From Lingula anatina (Eukaryota; Brachiopoda; Lingulata; Lingulida; Lingulidae), in NCBI RefSeq assembly GCF_001039355.2, contig NW_019775947.1, positions 64,001 through 91,314 on the forward strand: a DNA stretch of 27,314 bases, in the 5' to 3' direction. Below, in pieces: positions 11,188 to 23,747 of this stretch. Made by a program: the position numbers and the translations under genes. Positions within the stretch are counted from its first letter, which is position 1. Each line of letters starts with the position of its first letter. Under the pieces are notes generated by a model. It was not told the origin of the DNA. It ran no database searches and saw only the letters and a program-made list of their open reading frames with translations.

Positions 11188-12823
11188 CTTCATTGAGAAC
11201 ACCTCATTATTACCTTATAGACACCAGGAAGAAAAAGTTTTAATCAAGGATTTTGAATTCCTCGCACACAGTGTAAGCGTGAATCCAAAGTGCTTGCAGC
11301 GAGTGCATCAGGTGGTGCTGGAGGTATTATGGGAAGGTATTGATTCTGGTGGCGGCCGCGGCCCCGTGTCAACTCCCTCCAGCCATTGGGTTTGATCCTG
11401 TGATTGTGTAGTACTGTTACTGTGGCGTAACTTTGTCTAAACAGTCCATACCACCGAATAACAACTTGTTTGCTTTTGCTTCTCCCCTGAAGTGCATTGG
11501 ATTGCGTGGCTCTAACTCAATCAAGTGAATAGCGTACTCGGGGGGACTTATAACTTACTGAGCTGCTGGAACAGAATTATTTTTCACCAAATCTGAAAAG
11601 GGTCATTTGGCTGTGAGAGAAGAGCTGAAGAGAGACAAAACATAGGAAGTGGACTAAGAAAGTAGAAAGATTGGCAAGATTAGGCAGTTAGAGCCCTCTG
11701 CTGGACTTTTCAGGAACTACAGGTCCTGGTGATGTGAATGTGACATTACAGCTGCACAGTTTTAGCTTTTCCACAACAATACAGATAAAAGGTTCAGTAA
11801 GTCGGTTAAAGCTCAGTTGGACTTTGTCGATATCAAGTGATCGAAGTGTGAACGACTCAATCTGTGGCAATCCCTGCGATCAAAAGGATCTGCCATCTCG
11901 ACCCAAGAGGGATTAAGCCAAGACGCCCTACCTGTTGGTTTGGCCAGGTACTTGTAATGACATCATTTAACCCGTCTTAATGAGAGCAACAGGTAAACCA
12001 CTGGTGTGCTGTTATGACTGTTTGACCAGGAGGATTACAGACACAACCTGACTACCTTCAGGGAAAGGATGACAATTCTAAGGTGTTCATCAAATCACTG
12101 TAGTTACTTTATCAGATTATTGACACAACAGGTTGGTGAATTGAAAATGGATATTTGGTTATGAATTTGTGAGGCTGTTTTAGGGATTTGGATATACACT
12201 TTTTTAGGCTGCAGAAGTAACATTGCTTAAGCTCCAACCAGAGATAAGAAGTTGGAATGTGGATATTAACTTTCTAGTCATGTGGAAACTATGTTGTATT
12301 TCAGCAATTTGATATAGAATGCTAACATGGTGGAATAAGCAGATTTCATATGCTCTAATACACCTGGAAGATATATATCAAAAATTCATTTTGTTTTCAT
12401 GTTGTAGTCTGAATCAAGAACACACCTGCAACGTATGAAATTCTAAGTGTAGACTTGTGTTTTAACCTCCAGTTTAGTGATTGGTAACAGTTCATACAGG
12501 TGCTTGAAATTCTTATTGGACGAGGCATCCATAATACATCACCAGTATAAGATCACTGTTGATCCTGCGAGAATTGTTTACCGCGCCTAATGAAATACTG
12601 TAGAAGTTGATAAATTTGATGCTTTTGAAACATAGTTACTAATTTGGGACGAGAATTTGCCCAGGTAACTATATTGCATCCACAGGTGAAAAAATTATGC
12701 AAATATAAAAAAAAGGATAAAAGACTAAGTTATCTACCGACTTTAAATTACAACCGTGTCAGCGGGGAAATTCCTTTATAAGAAGAGTGAAGATTTCCCA
12801 CATGATTAGAGAAGATTTGCTGT
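11188..12823. repeat. Block B, copy 2 (continuous with downstream gene)
   Basis: Second copy of 9552-11186, continuing without a break into single-copy sequence at 12824 (ACTGGAAGC). Its first base corresponds to 9552, the same base at which block A copy 1 ends. B2 is therefore the natural continuation of A1. Confidence 0.95.
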
Positions 12824-13681
12824 ACTGGAAGCAATGTGCAGGAACATGTAAACATTCAGGCATTTCAATCAGCGCCATTAATTTGTAACAGTTTAACATA
12901 CCACCAGGTGAAATACCTTTTATGCAAGAGAGGAGTGGAGAGACAGAAGTGCTTTGCCTTTCAGCCACATCAGCTCACAGCAAAGGTAATCGGCTGGGTT
13001 AGGAGATCATAAGTCACCTCTTCAAGAGAATTACCTGTCATATTCACTCGCCTCTGACATGGAGGGAGCAGGCAGGCTGCTACGGGAGAATTAAAGCCCA
13101 TCTTAAGTTTCACTGACAACCAGATTAACTTGTAGGCTACATAAAGAAAACAGTTACCGGTGCCCATTTGTGGCCCATTGGAGAGAAAATGACTCTGGCA
13201 AGGTGATGTCTGAGCTATTGGTGCCCATCTCACACTAACACAGCTTGGCCTAGGTGGTCTCCACAGAAATGGTGACACTTTGGGTTGAAAATAAGTTGCA
13301 GGAGCAGGATATTACTGTACTAAAATTGTTAACTTTTGAAACAATGGTGAAAAGTGTGCTGACAGGTAAGGAACTGCACAAAGAAAATTAACTGTTGAAG
13401 GATAGCTGTTGTTGTAGACAAGCAGAGCTAGAGACGAAGGTTAAGCAGCGGCTTTGACTGGCAGACGACAGGGAGAAGAAATACGACAGGTGTCCCCCCC
13501 CCTGTGATCAGACTGCTAGTAAAGGTCAACCAAGGTCCATCTAGAGGAATTTTATCGTTATCAAGACACAGATTAACCAGACACTTAGGATTTTAGGCTA
13601 GATTTCTTCTTGTCTGGACTGATATAATTATACAGCTTATCACAAGGTAGCAGGTAGAACATATACAATGTTATCGTAAGT
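12824..13681. other. Single-copy region upstream of exon 1a
   Basis: About 860 bases between block B and the predicted core promoter. It contains two short ATG-initiated frames ending at GT donors (12922-12985 before GTAATC, and 13344-13365 before GTAAGG), but both leave one base of a split codon, unlike exons 1a and 1b, so I do not call them exons. A 102-codon frame on the minus strand (12970-13278) has no supporting context. A C-run is at about 13494-13502. Confidence 0.5.
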
Positions 13682-13717
13682 TATATATTTAAGGAGCAAC
13701 AGTTGCTGATTCAAACT
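13682..13717 (+). promoter_or_regulatory. Predicted TATA/initiator core promoter for exon 1a
   Basis: A TATATATT box starts at 13682. A full match to the metazoan initiator YYANWYY (TCAAACT) lies at 13711-13717, with the +1 A at 13713. The first T of the TATA box is 31 bases upstream of +1, which is the normal metazoan spacing. This predicts a 5' untranslated leader of about 226 bases before the ATG at 13939. Both motifs are short and could occur by chance in AT-rich DNA; the support is their spacing and position. Confidence 0.4.
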
Positions 13718-13761
13718 GAAGACTGCTCTCAGGGACTGGTGTGTCACAGCAGATTACGAAG

Positions 13762-13785
13762 ATGAGAAAATTTACGAGTGGGTGA
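13762..13785 (+). promoter_or_regulatory. Upstream ORF 1 in the exon 1a leader
   Basis: ATG followed by six codons and TGA, wholly within the predicted leader and out of frame with the main ATG (177 bases apart, but closed by its own stop). If the leader is transcribed as predicted, it could reduce initiation at the main start. Confidence 0.35.
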
Positions 13786-13850
13786 ATTTGAGAGAAGGAA
13801 AGAAAAAAAGGACATCAAAATCTCCTCTCCTAGCTGGTAGCTTTGACAGC

Positions 13851-13865
13851 ATGGGAGACGTTTAA
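13851..13865 (+). promoter_or_regulatory. Upstream ORF 2 in the exon 1a leader
   Basis: ATG GGA GAC GTT TAA, a minimal four-residue upstream ORF ending 73 bases before the main ATG. That distance would allow some reinitiation. It is supported only by sequence position. Confidence 0.3.
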
Positions 13866-13938
13866 CACGGCAAGTTAATTTCCTAAGAAAGCTACTCTTA
13901 GCTCAGACTTAAGGAGGAAGTGAAGTGCTTTTACAATC

Positions 13939-14039
13939 ATGATGTCAAACAAATTGGAACCCAAATCACCCAAGTGTGAGGAAAAGCTTCAGCAGCGGAG
14001 GAGACTTGCCATGGCTTTAAAGATTCAAGCTGTTCGCAA
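13939..14039 (+). CDS. Candidate first coding exon 1a of an unidentified gene (partial)
   Basis: The frame opens with two consecutive ATGs (13939 and 13942) with A at -3. An in-frame TGA at 13921-13923 shows that translation cannot start further upstream in this frame. The exon runs 33 codons plus two bases and stops at CGCAA|GTAAGTG, a near-ideal donor; reading on would hit TAA at once. The peptide starts MMSNKLEPKSPKCEEKLQQR and then becomes a basic, helix-prone stretch (RRRLAMALKIQAVR). That is a charged N-terminus without signal peptide or membrane segment, suiting a cytoplasmic or nuclear protein. I do not recognise the family. A predicted TATA/Inr lies 226 bases upstream. The acceptor exon is not in the window, or at least not identifiable. 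Confidence rests on stop, start context and donor together. Confidence 0.65.
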
Positions 14040-16282
14040 GTAAGTGTTTTTTGAGTGTACCAGAAAAAAAAATTACGCTATTTTTTAACACCCATGCTAG
14101 ACACCCCCATGTGTTGCAAATTGAAAAGAAATAAATAAATAAAAGTGGTGTCGGTATTTAAAAAGGGAGAATACTTTTTTCTTAATGAAGAGCATAAAGC
14201 ATAAAGAGGGTAGACACCCTTAATGACAGTACGACTTGAGGTTAATAACTAATTATTCCATTAAGAGAGTGGGTGTAGCAGTTTGTGAGGACACCTTGCT
14301 TACATTAGGAGGGAATGTAATGGGGATTTAATTGTAGAGGAAAATTGATATGCAAATTTTGGTGCTGGTTGAGAAAGGATTCCACAAAAGGAAAAGAAAA
14401 GAAAATCTGCCATAACGGCATTGTTCAAAGGATCAAAATATATTATTATCATAAAATTGAGAATGAAGTTGCATACAGGGACAATACAATCTATAAAATA
14501 TGAGTGCTTTGATGGATTGAAAAAATATCAAACTTCTGCCAGTCTTTCCCCTTTGTAACTAGCACACAGTGAGTGGAGAATTCCTCAGGTGTGTAATAAA
14601 ATTAGGAACGGGAAGCTCCAAGTTGGTTCTGGATCAGGTGTGGCAATGAAAGTGTGAGGTGTTCCATTTCGCTGGCCAAAAATTCCTTTTGCCACTTGTG
14701 GCCATTGGACATAAATCACTGAACCAAGTGCTTTGAAGAAGTTTAACAACTTCAATTCATTTAAGTCCATTTGTCACAGTTATGGCTGCTTATTGTTTTT
14801 AATGTCCTTTAACATGGTCATTGTTATCACATAAAATGCAATAAATCTTTGATTGTGGTAGGGTAGGGTGGTGAACTGGGTGCTGAGTTGGTGGAAACAG
14901 GTATCACTTGTTCTTCTGACAGCTTCATGGCTGCCAATATTTTACTTGTTTACAGGGTCAAATTAGTCATTTCAAAAATTGAAATTCTTCAATTTAAACC
15001 TTGTGAATAGAGAGAGTTTTACCTGAATTACCTTTACAGCAAGATTGACACTGGCTTCGACTGTGTTGCTGGAATTTTTGTCTTTGTTTGTATAGAAATG
15101 TTATGAAAAGTGGGCTACAAACAGGGGGTTGCCTGGTATAAAAAGCTGCTGTTTTGATTGGTGCACTTCATCAAGAGCTTTATAGGTACGGGGTAATCAG
15201 CCAAATATTTCCCTTTACTAGACAGCCACGGAATTTCTTTTTCATGTTTTGTACTGAATATGTTGACTGGAATATAGACTGAAATTATCAGCTATTCTTT
15301 AGCGCTTATGAATATTTCAACATTTGGCCCTACATCAGTATGTGTAATAACTCTGTTGTAATACATGGTTAGGGCAAGCATATTATTATGCCAGGGCCCC
15401 AGTAATGTATAAGGAAATGACTGTAACTGTAGACTTATAATAATGCAACTGCATGACTGTCACGTAACTCCTGTGACATTTTTGAAATGTGGGGACCCCT
15501 TGGCTTCAGCAAATTAGGGGTCAGGATATAGCTAGAGTGGGTCAAACCAGATTAATACGGTAATTATGTCAAAATTTTACACATTTCACTTTTTGAAATA
15601 ATTTTCTTTTTCAAAATATATAATTTTTAGTCAAACACATTGATGCAATTTCTGATGCAAAGCCAAGTTATTTTTGAGGAATATTAAATCAACATTTATT
15701 TTTTGACATGATTAAGTAATCTTTTTCAAATTTATTGAATACTTACCTAATTTCGTTTTTTGTTACTGATTAAATACATCTTTTCATAGAGATCCTGTAA
15801 TTGGGAAATGGCACACCTTTTGAATTTTTTTTCCGTGGGATAGGAGAACGGGTAGAAGAATGTAAAATGAGCATGCTTGAGAAGTTATTGTGCTATATTT
15901 ACTTCACAACTAAGAATGCCTGAAGATGTGATATAATGCTACTGATGGTTTTAACTAAAAAAATGGTGACATCTAATAAAGAAGCCAGAAGGAACAGTTC
16001 ACCTGGCGTTTCAATTTTTGTGACAAGAGAATGGTTTAAAATGAGGTAAATTGAGAGGAGCAGAGTGGTTGTTACCTAGGTATTGTTGTGGGGTTTATTT
16101 GTGATGAAAGGGAGACAATTGAGGGCTGTGATGGCATGGATGTAAAAAGTAGGTAAAAATTGAGGGCTTCTCAAGAACTGTTGATGAGAATAATAGAGGA
16201 GTTGAAAAGGGATTGAAGTTATGTTAGTTCTTGTAATCTAAAAAAGATGAGTTTTGTAATGATGTGATTGAAAGTTGATTGC
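14040..16282 (+). other. Predicted intron, first part; no gene seen
   Basis: Begins with the GTAAGTG donor of exon 1a. It is AT-rich, unique sequence with no repeat longer than short A/T runs. A short minus-strand frame at 14585-14770 has no support. I see nothing else assignable. Confidence 0.5.

Positions 16283-16310
<28 letters not shown>
16283..16310. repeat. A28 homopolymer
   Basis: Twenty-eight uninterrupted A bases. I looked for a retroposon body and target-site duplication around it and saw none beyond a trivial five-base match, so I treat it as a simple repeat. Open frames translating to lysine runs here are meaningless. Confidence 0.95.
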
Positions 16311-16313
<3 letters not shown>

Positions 16314-16963
16314 ATACCACCATTAAAATGTTTTGTGAATTTAATGTTTGTCCACCCCTGCAACAGGTTAACACTCAGTGGAATTACCAGCTCTGGTGTT
16401 CTTATTGTGATTGTGTTTTTGTTCAACACTCTCTTCAGAAGGACTCGTAGCTTGCCAAAGGATGTTTAGGCAGGACAATTTAAGAAAACATTCACCAAGC
16501 ACTGAAGCAGTGTTCAGAAGGATAATTTAGTTTCATGGATACAAGAGCTTTATTATCCTACAGCACAAATCAAATCATCCACAGCAAACATTGATATTTT
16601 TCTGCTGTGCACTTGATTTAAAAGCGCACGTTGTGGCATTCGGGTGTTTGTGTTGTTTTCTTGCCATGTTGGTGAAAGGCAGTCAGTGTAGCTTATAGAA
16701 GGACAGTTTGTGAGACAAGGTTGGACATGCAGTGCTATTATTGCTGATATAATGCTGGCTCTCATTTGTCAACAAGTATTAAGACTGGATTTCTAAAGTC
16801 CACTTTAAGTTAATTTAAAAGACAGGTGGTGTAGAGAGGAGAGAGGGTTTTGTTTTAAGTTATATCACAGAGTGTTCCTGTGATGTGACCTGGATTGATA
16901 TTGATTGATTCTTATCAATAGATTTCACTTTGCCTATCCTCAGTTCTTCTCCCAAGTACACTT

Positions 16964-17024
16964 TACACACACACACACATGCAACCATGCACTCATGCAT
17001 ACACACATGTATATGACACACACA

Positions 17025-17058
<34 letters not shown>
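16964..17058. repeat. Compound (CA)n microsatellite
   Basis: Two CA tracts flanking a TGCA/TGTATA-rich spacer. The longest uninterrupted CA run is at the right end, about 17032-17058. Likely length-polymorphic. Confidence 0.95.
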
Positions 17059-17062
<4 letters not shown>

Positions 17063-18736
17063 GGTACTTTATTGCATTTTATTTGCATTTTTGGCAACTG
17101 AAACTTGAGTGTGTTTCTCCCTGCCCGCTGGAAGCAATTACATTACCTTAAACACAGCAGTTGAAATGCTTTCTGGTTAATGTTTTTTCTCTGAAACAAA
17201 GATTGAAATCTGTCATTTTCAGCTGTGCTAGATTAGGAGTTGTATATCAATACAACCAACCAAAGGCATGGCCTGATATTTTTGTTAAAATTTCAACATT
17301 TTCTCTTCTCAAGACCTCACACAATGTGGTTTAAGCTTGTTTCCGTTTTTAAGCACTGCTCTTTTTTTCATTTGGTTTTTTGTATAAGAGAATTTGGTCG
17401 TCAATCTCCTTAGGTTATGCACTCTCATGAATGTCTTTGTATAATCTTATGTAAGTGGTAGTGTAAGAAAGGTATGAGTCATTGAACTATGTAAAGTCTG
17501 CTAACTTGGCCTTAATTGTTCTAATGTTTGTTATCAGTTGATAGGAGCTGGAGTAAGGAGGCAGTGGGTATATTAAGTCAGGCTAGTTACATGTCTGCAT
17601 GTTCAGCCAGGATCATCAAATATTAGAGTTTAAGAGATCTGTGACTTAATTTTAAGAAAAAATTCTGATTATGTGTGTCTGCCAAAGTTAAATGGATAAC
17701 TGGTGAAATATGTTAATTAATGAATAAATTATTTAGATTAAAATTTACCTCTGCTATTATAAGACTTCAGGCCTACATTTTCATAAAAATATACTTCAGA
17801 TGACTAGTACTTTATTTGTAATATATATATGTTTGTTTAATGATAATCCTTTATAATAATAATAATTAAGATATTAAGATACAAAAATATAAAGATTTTA
17901 TATAATTGATAAAGATCAGAACAAAAAGGCAGCCTAAACTTAAATTGAAAAAGAAATAATAATAAAAAAAAAACTTGGAATTTTTCCACATGGGTTGCCC
18001 CAGACAGGCTTTGAGATAGCCATCACCAAAATGACAGTTTGAAAGTCTTTTCTTCAGCCATTACTGGCAGTGCAACACAGTGTTAAGCTACAAGTAGGAG
18101 ATATATATCTGTGAAACACTACACGCTATACTGCATACACAGCGGAATTTAAATTGTTGACAAATTTTCCTTTGAAGTTTTTTTTTCTCTTTTGTGTTTT
18201 ATTTTTTGCATTCATGCATACTTTACATTAAATTTCTTTTCTATCACAGAAATAAAGTTCTTGAATATATTAACTTAAAGATAATACTGAAACTATAAAA
18301 TTGGAAAGGAAAATAAATGATTGGTCCAGTTGGGTTGGTTCTTCCATTGTTACACCAGGGTTATGAAGGTATACATTCAAAGAATCCCATCAGAAGTCAA
18401 AGTTGCCACAAAACCCATTGAAGAAATCTGATGAAACGCCTTTAAGTCTCATTTCTGTGTTAAGTGGCCTGACGTAAAGAGTTGTATAGTTTTGACCCTG
18501 GTATAGTTACCACCCTCTGTACTATCATCAAACTGGTATTTCCTTGTTCTTTATAAAATATAAACCATAACTGTCAAGCTATTAAATTTGTACTAGCTTC
18601 TTGCATGCATGTTGTCTTATCTGGACTATCTCAAAGTAGTTGAATTTTTATAAGAAAAGTGATGCAGCCAGTAGAAGTTATATCAAAAGGGGGTAGGTAA
18701 AAGGGGACAACACGAACAAAATTAGAATGCTGTGAG
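17059..18736 (+). other. Predicted intron, middle part; no gene seen
   Basis: Strongly AT-rich, especially 17690-17970, with ATATATAT and AATAAT runs. No supported exon, RNA gene or transposon end was found. Confidence 0.45.
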
Positions 18737-18737
18737 T

Positions 18738-18762
18738 TTTTATTTTATTTTATTTTATTTTA
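18738..18762. repeat. (TTTTA)5 microsatellite
   Basis: Five perfect pentanucleotide units within a T-rich stretch. Confidence 0.93.
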
Positions 18763-21700
18763 TCTTTGGAAGGTGTCAACTGAATTTTATAATTTAAACT
18801 TTTTCAAAGTAATTTGTGCTGACATTTGCTGAATCAGATGTTAGAGTGCCTTATTGTCTCAGTGATATATGCAGTCTGATATTTTATGGGGTGTCACATT
18901 TTTTATATCATTTTCCAACACAAATTCATTTTTTTCTTTGGAAGGGGGTTGTATTTTTTACTCTATAAAGTAAATACATTGAGTTCCTTCTTGTATGGAT
19001 TGATAAAGCTGGGAAATGATGTAGTTTGGCAGTTTGTGTGAAAGTTGACTTGTTAAGAAATGGGTCCATTGTATTTTGCACCTCGTGGCATGTTTACTGG
19101 GGTCACAATGTACTTCATTTTTGATGGAGTGAGACATATCAAGTCATGCATGGGGGATATTTATTAGATCAGTATTTCATTTTATTAACACTTTCCTAAA
19201 TTTTCGATTGTTATTTACTTTTTTCACACAAAGTTTTTGAGTTCGGGAATTGCTAATGCTATTCACAAAGAGGTAAGCATTGTGGAAAGGTGAAATCAGT
19301 TGCATAATCACAAATCCACATTCCATAAACAAAAAAAAAAAAAAAAAGACGTGTGTATACGCTTGAGTTGCTAGTCATTTGTATGGTATTCTGATCCCTA
19401 AAGGCAAGTGACAGTCAAACATTGGCATACATCAGCTATGGTGTACATGTTGTGAGTTGTGATTTGCCACAGAGGATCATGGGTAACCTGCAGCATCAAA
19501 CACAACGATGCAACTCACAGCAATAAATAGTCTTTGAAGTATTTGTCAACATAACATGATGTTTTCATTGATATTAGATATCTGAACACGTGTTGGATGA
19601 AGGATGGAGTTGGTGTTACAGCTCCCACGGGACTGGGGTATCACCAAAGACGACATCATTGCCTGCTATAACAGCAGTGTTGTATTATGATTGAAAGGCT
19701 ACTTTTTTTATCAACTTTAACATGCAATCGCGTGTGTATATTTATATCTTTGATCTGCCAACGCTGTGTCTTACAGGGTAATGTACCTGACATATTTTAT
19801 ACCACAGTATGGGTCCCTGTGGTCCTTAGAAAACTTTTAGGATAAACTGTCTCTTCCACCATCTATCTTGTCTAGATGTCATTCAAACATTAAAAAAAAA
19901 AAAATAAACATCTGTGTATCGGCTATCTTTGGTGTCTGTTTTAAAGATTTTTTGAAAAATGATTGGATTTGATTGTTCAAATACAGTACATTTTGATACT
20001 CCATTTAACTCTTTATGCAATACCAGAATGAGAAATGTAAAATATAGAGTTTAAGAGGTATGCAAATATGAATTTGCACAAAAATATCAACTTGGCCCAA
20101 ATGTATGTTTGTTCTAAAATCTTTAATTAGGTGTACGTATGACATGAGAGTACAGAAATAATAAATACTCAGATGTTATGCATCTCAAATCTATAAAATT
20201 TTCATGGAAAACAACATGAATGAGACATAAGTATGATTAGAGGCACCTGAGCAGCTGTTGGCTGAAAGGTTCACATCATGGTTTACCAATTACAAGATCC
20301 TGTCTTTATTAACTGAAGGCTGAAACCAGGGAGTGGACATAAGGTCCACCAAAAAATGAGGCCAGCTTTTTATTACAATTTGATCTTAATTGACATGTCT
20401 GGGCTTAAATTGCTGCTGCTTTTGACATCAAAGCAACTGCTGCATCAAAGTTTTGTTGGATTAGACTTGGACATTTTTATAATTTAGATATCAAGTTTCA
20501 GATGAAAATTGAAAGCTTTCTTAATGTGAAAAGAAAATTAAATCAAGCTGTTGAATTCTGCAGATTTGTTGAAATAAATATCCAATTTATTTGGCAAATG
20601 ACAAATGTGTTTTCTACTTGGAAGAAATAATATATGACTAATATCATAAATACTAGTAAGAAGTGACAGTGAAAGGATGTTTAAGTCGTGTATTAGTACC
20701 AACCTGTGTCTTTGACTTAATTTTTATTTATCTTTGAAGTATGTGTTTTTTGGACAGAAGCTGTCGTGGTGACAGCCAGTAGAAGATGATATCACAGGTT
20801 ATTTCTGGTACAAGGTGTGCTGACTAATTGAACCCATGTTAACCAGGGTAGACATTCCTTAGGCTTGTTTACATTTAGCCAAATGGTGTAGCCCCAGTTC
20901 AATCCAGGATTGGTAACATTTTTTTTCATACATACCAAAAGGGTAAATGTAACTATTTGTCAACATCCAGTGACCTTCAGAGAGACAAGATATAAAAACA
21001 TTTTGATTATTTGGTGGTTGGTTTAACATTTCTGCACACCAGGTGCGTTATTGGAACAGAGCAAAGAAATTACATGTAAACCCTGCCCCAGACGTACCTG
21101 GACCCCAGTAGCTTTGTTTGTGGCCATTTTGTGGTTTTTCTCTCTATCCTAGCAATGGGGACAGTCGAGATGGGAAAATATTCTGAAATTCCAAACTATT
21201 TGCTCAGCAGAACATTAATTCTAAATGAACCAGAAACTATAGAAGTTGAGTTTGCCATGTAAACATTAGGTTGGAGACATCTGGGGTCTTGTCTGGAGAC
21301 TCCACGCTACACTTAATGAACTATTAGAATTGAAGTCCATCAAGTCTTTAAGACTGGGGCCACTCTGGTCTTGTTTCACTTCTACTTCCACTGTATTAAT
21401 TTGTTATTTTTCATCTTTAACCTGAGGCCAAGAAGTTGAACAGAAGATTTGCAAACATGGATCTTTTTCTTTGTCTGATTTACTTCAGACGGAGTAATTA
21501 TTAACTAAGAGTCGTGTTTTACTGGATATTTCACCTGTCTAATCTGTTAATGGGCTTGTAAGGGACTGGTATGAATTTCACCGTTTTCTTAACCTGAAGG
21601 GAATTGGCAAAAAATGTAGAGAAAAATGTAAAGAAGATAAAAATTTGTCGAGGGATTAAACAGGTGGAATTTTGGAAGATTAGAGGCATGACCAAGGTAT

Positions 21701-23747
21701 TTGTTGGTCTCAGAGCTACTCAGGTGTGTTCCACAGTAGAACTTAAGCTCAGAAATTGGTCTACATGTTTACATAAATATTAGTCCATTTTGATCAGAGA
21801 TAAATCAGAAGTTTTCTAATTAGATGAAATATTGTGCGTGCGCTATAACAAGAAAGACATTGCTAATGTTTCAGCTCAAAACTTCATTTCAGTAGACTGC
21901 TATGAACTGATGTAAACCAAATTTTGGGGCCGAAATTTAAGACTAGTTTTCGGGTTAAAGTTATTGTGTGAAACCTCTAAAACAGGCCAATGTCAGGGTG
22001 TGATAACTCCAGTGCTAAACATGCCTGTCTTGTTCAGGTGTACTCTTTTTGGATTAAACTTCATGTTTAACCTCAAGGTACAGAGTTAACTGGGAGATAT
22101 GTTGAGATAGAGTCCTCCCTTATGCCTGATTTAATCTTATTTAAAGACAAGGATTATCTCTGCTCTCTTCTCGTTAAGTTTAATAAGGATAGAGTCCCCT
22201 CTATCTGGCACATTTTTAAGAAAAGAAGATAATCCACATTATTTATTTTGAATAGGAAATTAGGTAAATATTCTCAACAGAAGAAATTTCTGAATGTTGC
22301 CCAGGTTTGATATGTTCCATGTCATTGTCTTTATTAAGGTTGTACTGGATATTGTCTGTTTTTTTATTGTCATATTTACAGATTATTTTTTATCTATTTC
22401 ATTGGAATTTTGTTGGTCTGATTGATAAATGATTTTTTGCTTTATCTTATTCTCTAAGAGATATTTTCCTATTTCTGAACCAGTGTCATGCCTGTTTTCA
22501 CTCCTGATAAAGGAAAACCCCCACTCACCCAGAATTTCACCCACACTCCGTACATAGACCCCCCCTCCTTTTTAGGATGCCAGCACGTGCACTTCTTCAC
22601 TTATTTCTCCCTTTATTCCCCGCAGACCAAAAGAGGAAATAAAATAAAGAAAAACCACATCAGTGAAACACTTCATGATATGATGTGGCTTCTGAAATAA
22701 AGGGTACAATTTTGTCTGTATTCAGATATCAAATGGAGGTCTTTGATCAGTTTGTCTTCTCTGTGGCAGAGAGTAAGACCAGGTGGAGAGATCACCATTC
22801 ACACAGGGTCAGCTTTGGACCGGCTATCATTAAACCCATACCTTACCAGATGGATCAGTCAGGAATTTAGATTTTGAGTTCACTGTAAATTCCTTCATTG
22901 CCTTGTCATCAGAATGTGAAAGTTAATTTCACTGCAGACTTTCAGACCTGTAGTACATCTATCTGCCTATTTGATAACACAGTTACGACCATTTTTCAGT
23001 CTAAAGAAATTCTTGCTTGCACTGGCAGTAGATAACACGTGTAGGAAGTACAGGTGATGGCCACCACTGCATTGTGTCTTTACACTAGAACTTTTTGTGT
23101 ATTGTTTCATGTTTCTTTGACATTTCTTTCTTTGTAAGGTGACCATAGACACATCCTTCATGGCTGTCTGGACAATTTTTCTTGTACTTAACTGTCCCAT
23201 GTAAAATAGTTCTGGAATAAAAGGAAGGTTTGCAGCAAGTCTTAAGATTTGTTCCCAATATGTGATTCTGTAAAAAGCAAATGTTTAAGAGATGCTGAGT
23301 GATTTTATCACCTCGATGTCAGTTTTGTTGACAGAGATTTCAAGACGCTCATTTTTACTGATCCATCGACACTAACTTCTACATAGATTTCATGTGGTTG
23401 AAGTACATGATGTAAGTAGCATATTACAGTTTTATCAAGTTCTTCTTGATTTAGAGTACAATCTAGCAGTAAGATAAACATCAGAAAAGAACTTCTTGAC
23501 TTACATTGTTTTATTGTACATCTTTAGACTGCCATTCAGATTGAGAATGACAAGTTTATTGGATGTTGCAGCCAATTAAGGACATTAACTGAATATAGCA
23601 GTGTGCGAATGATGTAAAACACAGTTAAGTGCTATCTGAAAAGTCCTAACTTTTTATTTAATACTGATTTAGTTTTATCTCGTATTCAACAATGCCAGAA
23701 CTGGTATCATAATGTTGGTGCACAACTACAAATTGCTGTTAACACAG
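18763..23747 (+). other. Predicted intron, third part; no gene seen
   Basis: About 5 kb of unique AT-rich DNA. It holds an A17 run at 19331-19347, an A-rich run near 19892, a ten-base palindrome AACACGTGTT at 19585-19594 containing a CACGTG E-box, and further CACGTG sites near 22585 and 23036. A pyrimidine-rich tract ending CCGCAG at 22598-22625 looks like a splice acceptor, but the frame that would continue from exon 1a closes after seven codons, so it is not a good coding acceptor for that gene. Confidence 0.4.
19585..19594. promoter_or_regulatory. Palindromic E-box (AACACGTGTT)
   Basis: A perfect ten-base palindrome centred on CACGTG, the binding core of bHLH and bHLH-PAS/Myc-type factors. 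Such motifs are common by chance, so this is only a candidate site. Confidence 0.25.

Noticed and set aside
11150-11395. 81-codon frame with an unknown residue, followed by a basic peptide
   Set aside because: It crosses the N at 11187, joining the end of B copy 1 to the start of B copy 2, so the frame is artificial.
12922-12985. ATG frame of 21 codons ending at GTAATC, a possible first exon
   Set aside because: It leaves one base of a split codon, inconsistent with exons 1a and 1b, and the donor is only moderate. The same objection applies to 13344-13365 and 27177-27204, although the last has a strong donor.
12970-13278. 102-codon minus-strand frame
   Set aside because: No recognisable domain, start context or splice site, and opposite in strand to the supported exon.
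16268-16469. Lysine-rich short frames
   Set aside because: They are translations of the A28 homopolymer.
22488-22870. Two short plus-strand frames around a good acceptor-like CCGCAG at 22625
   Set aside because: The phase needed after exon 1a meets a stop after seven codons, and no donor follows in an open frame.
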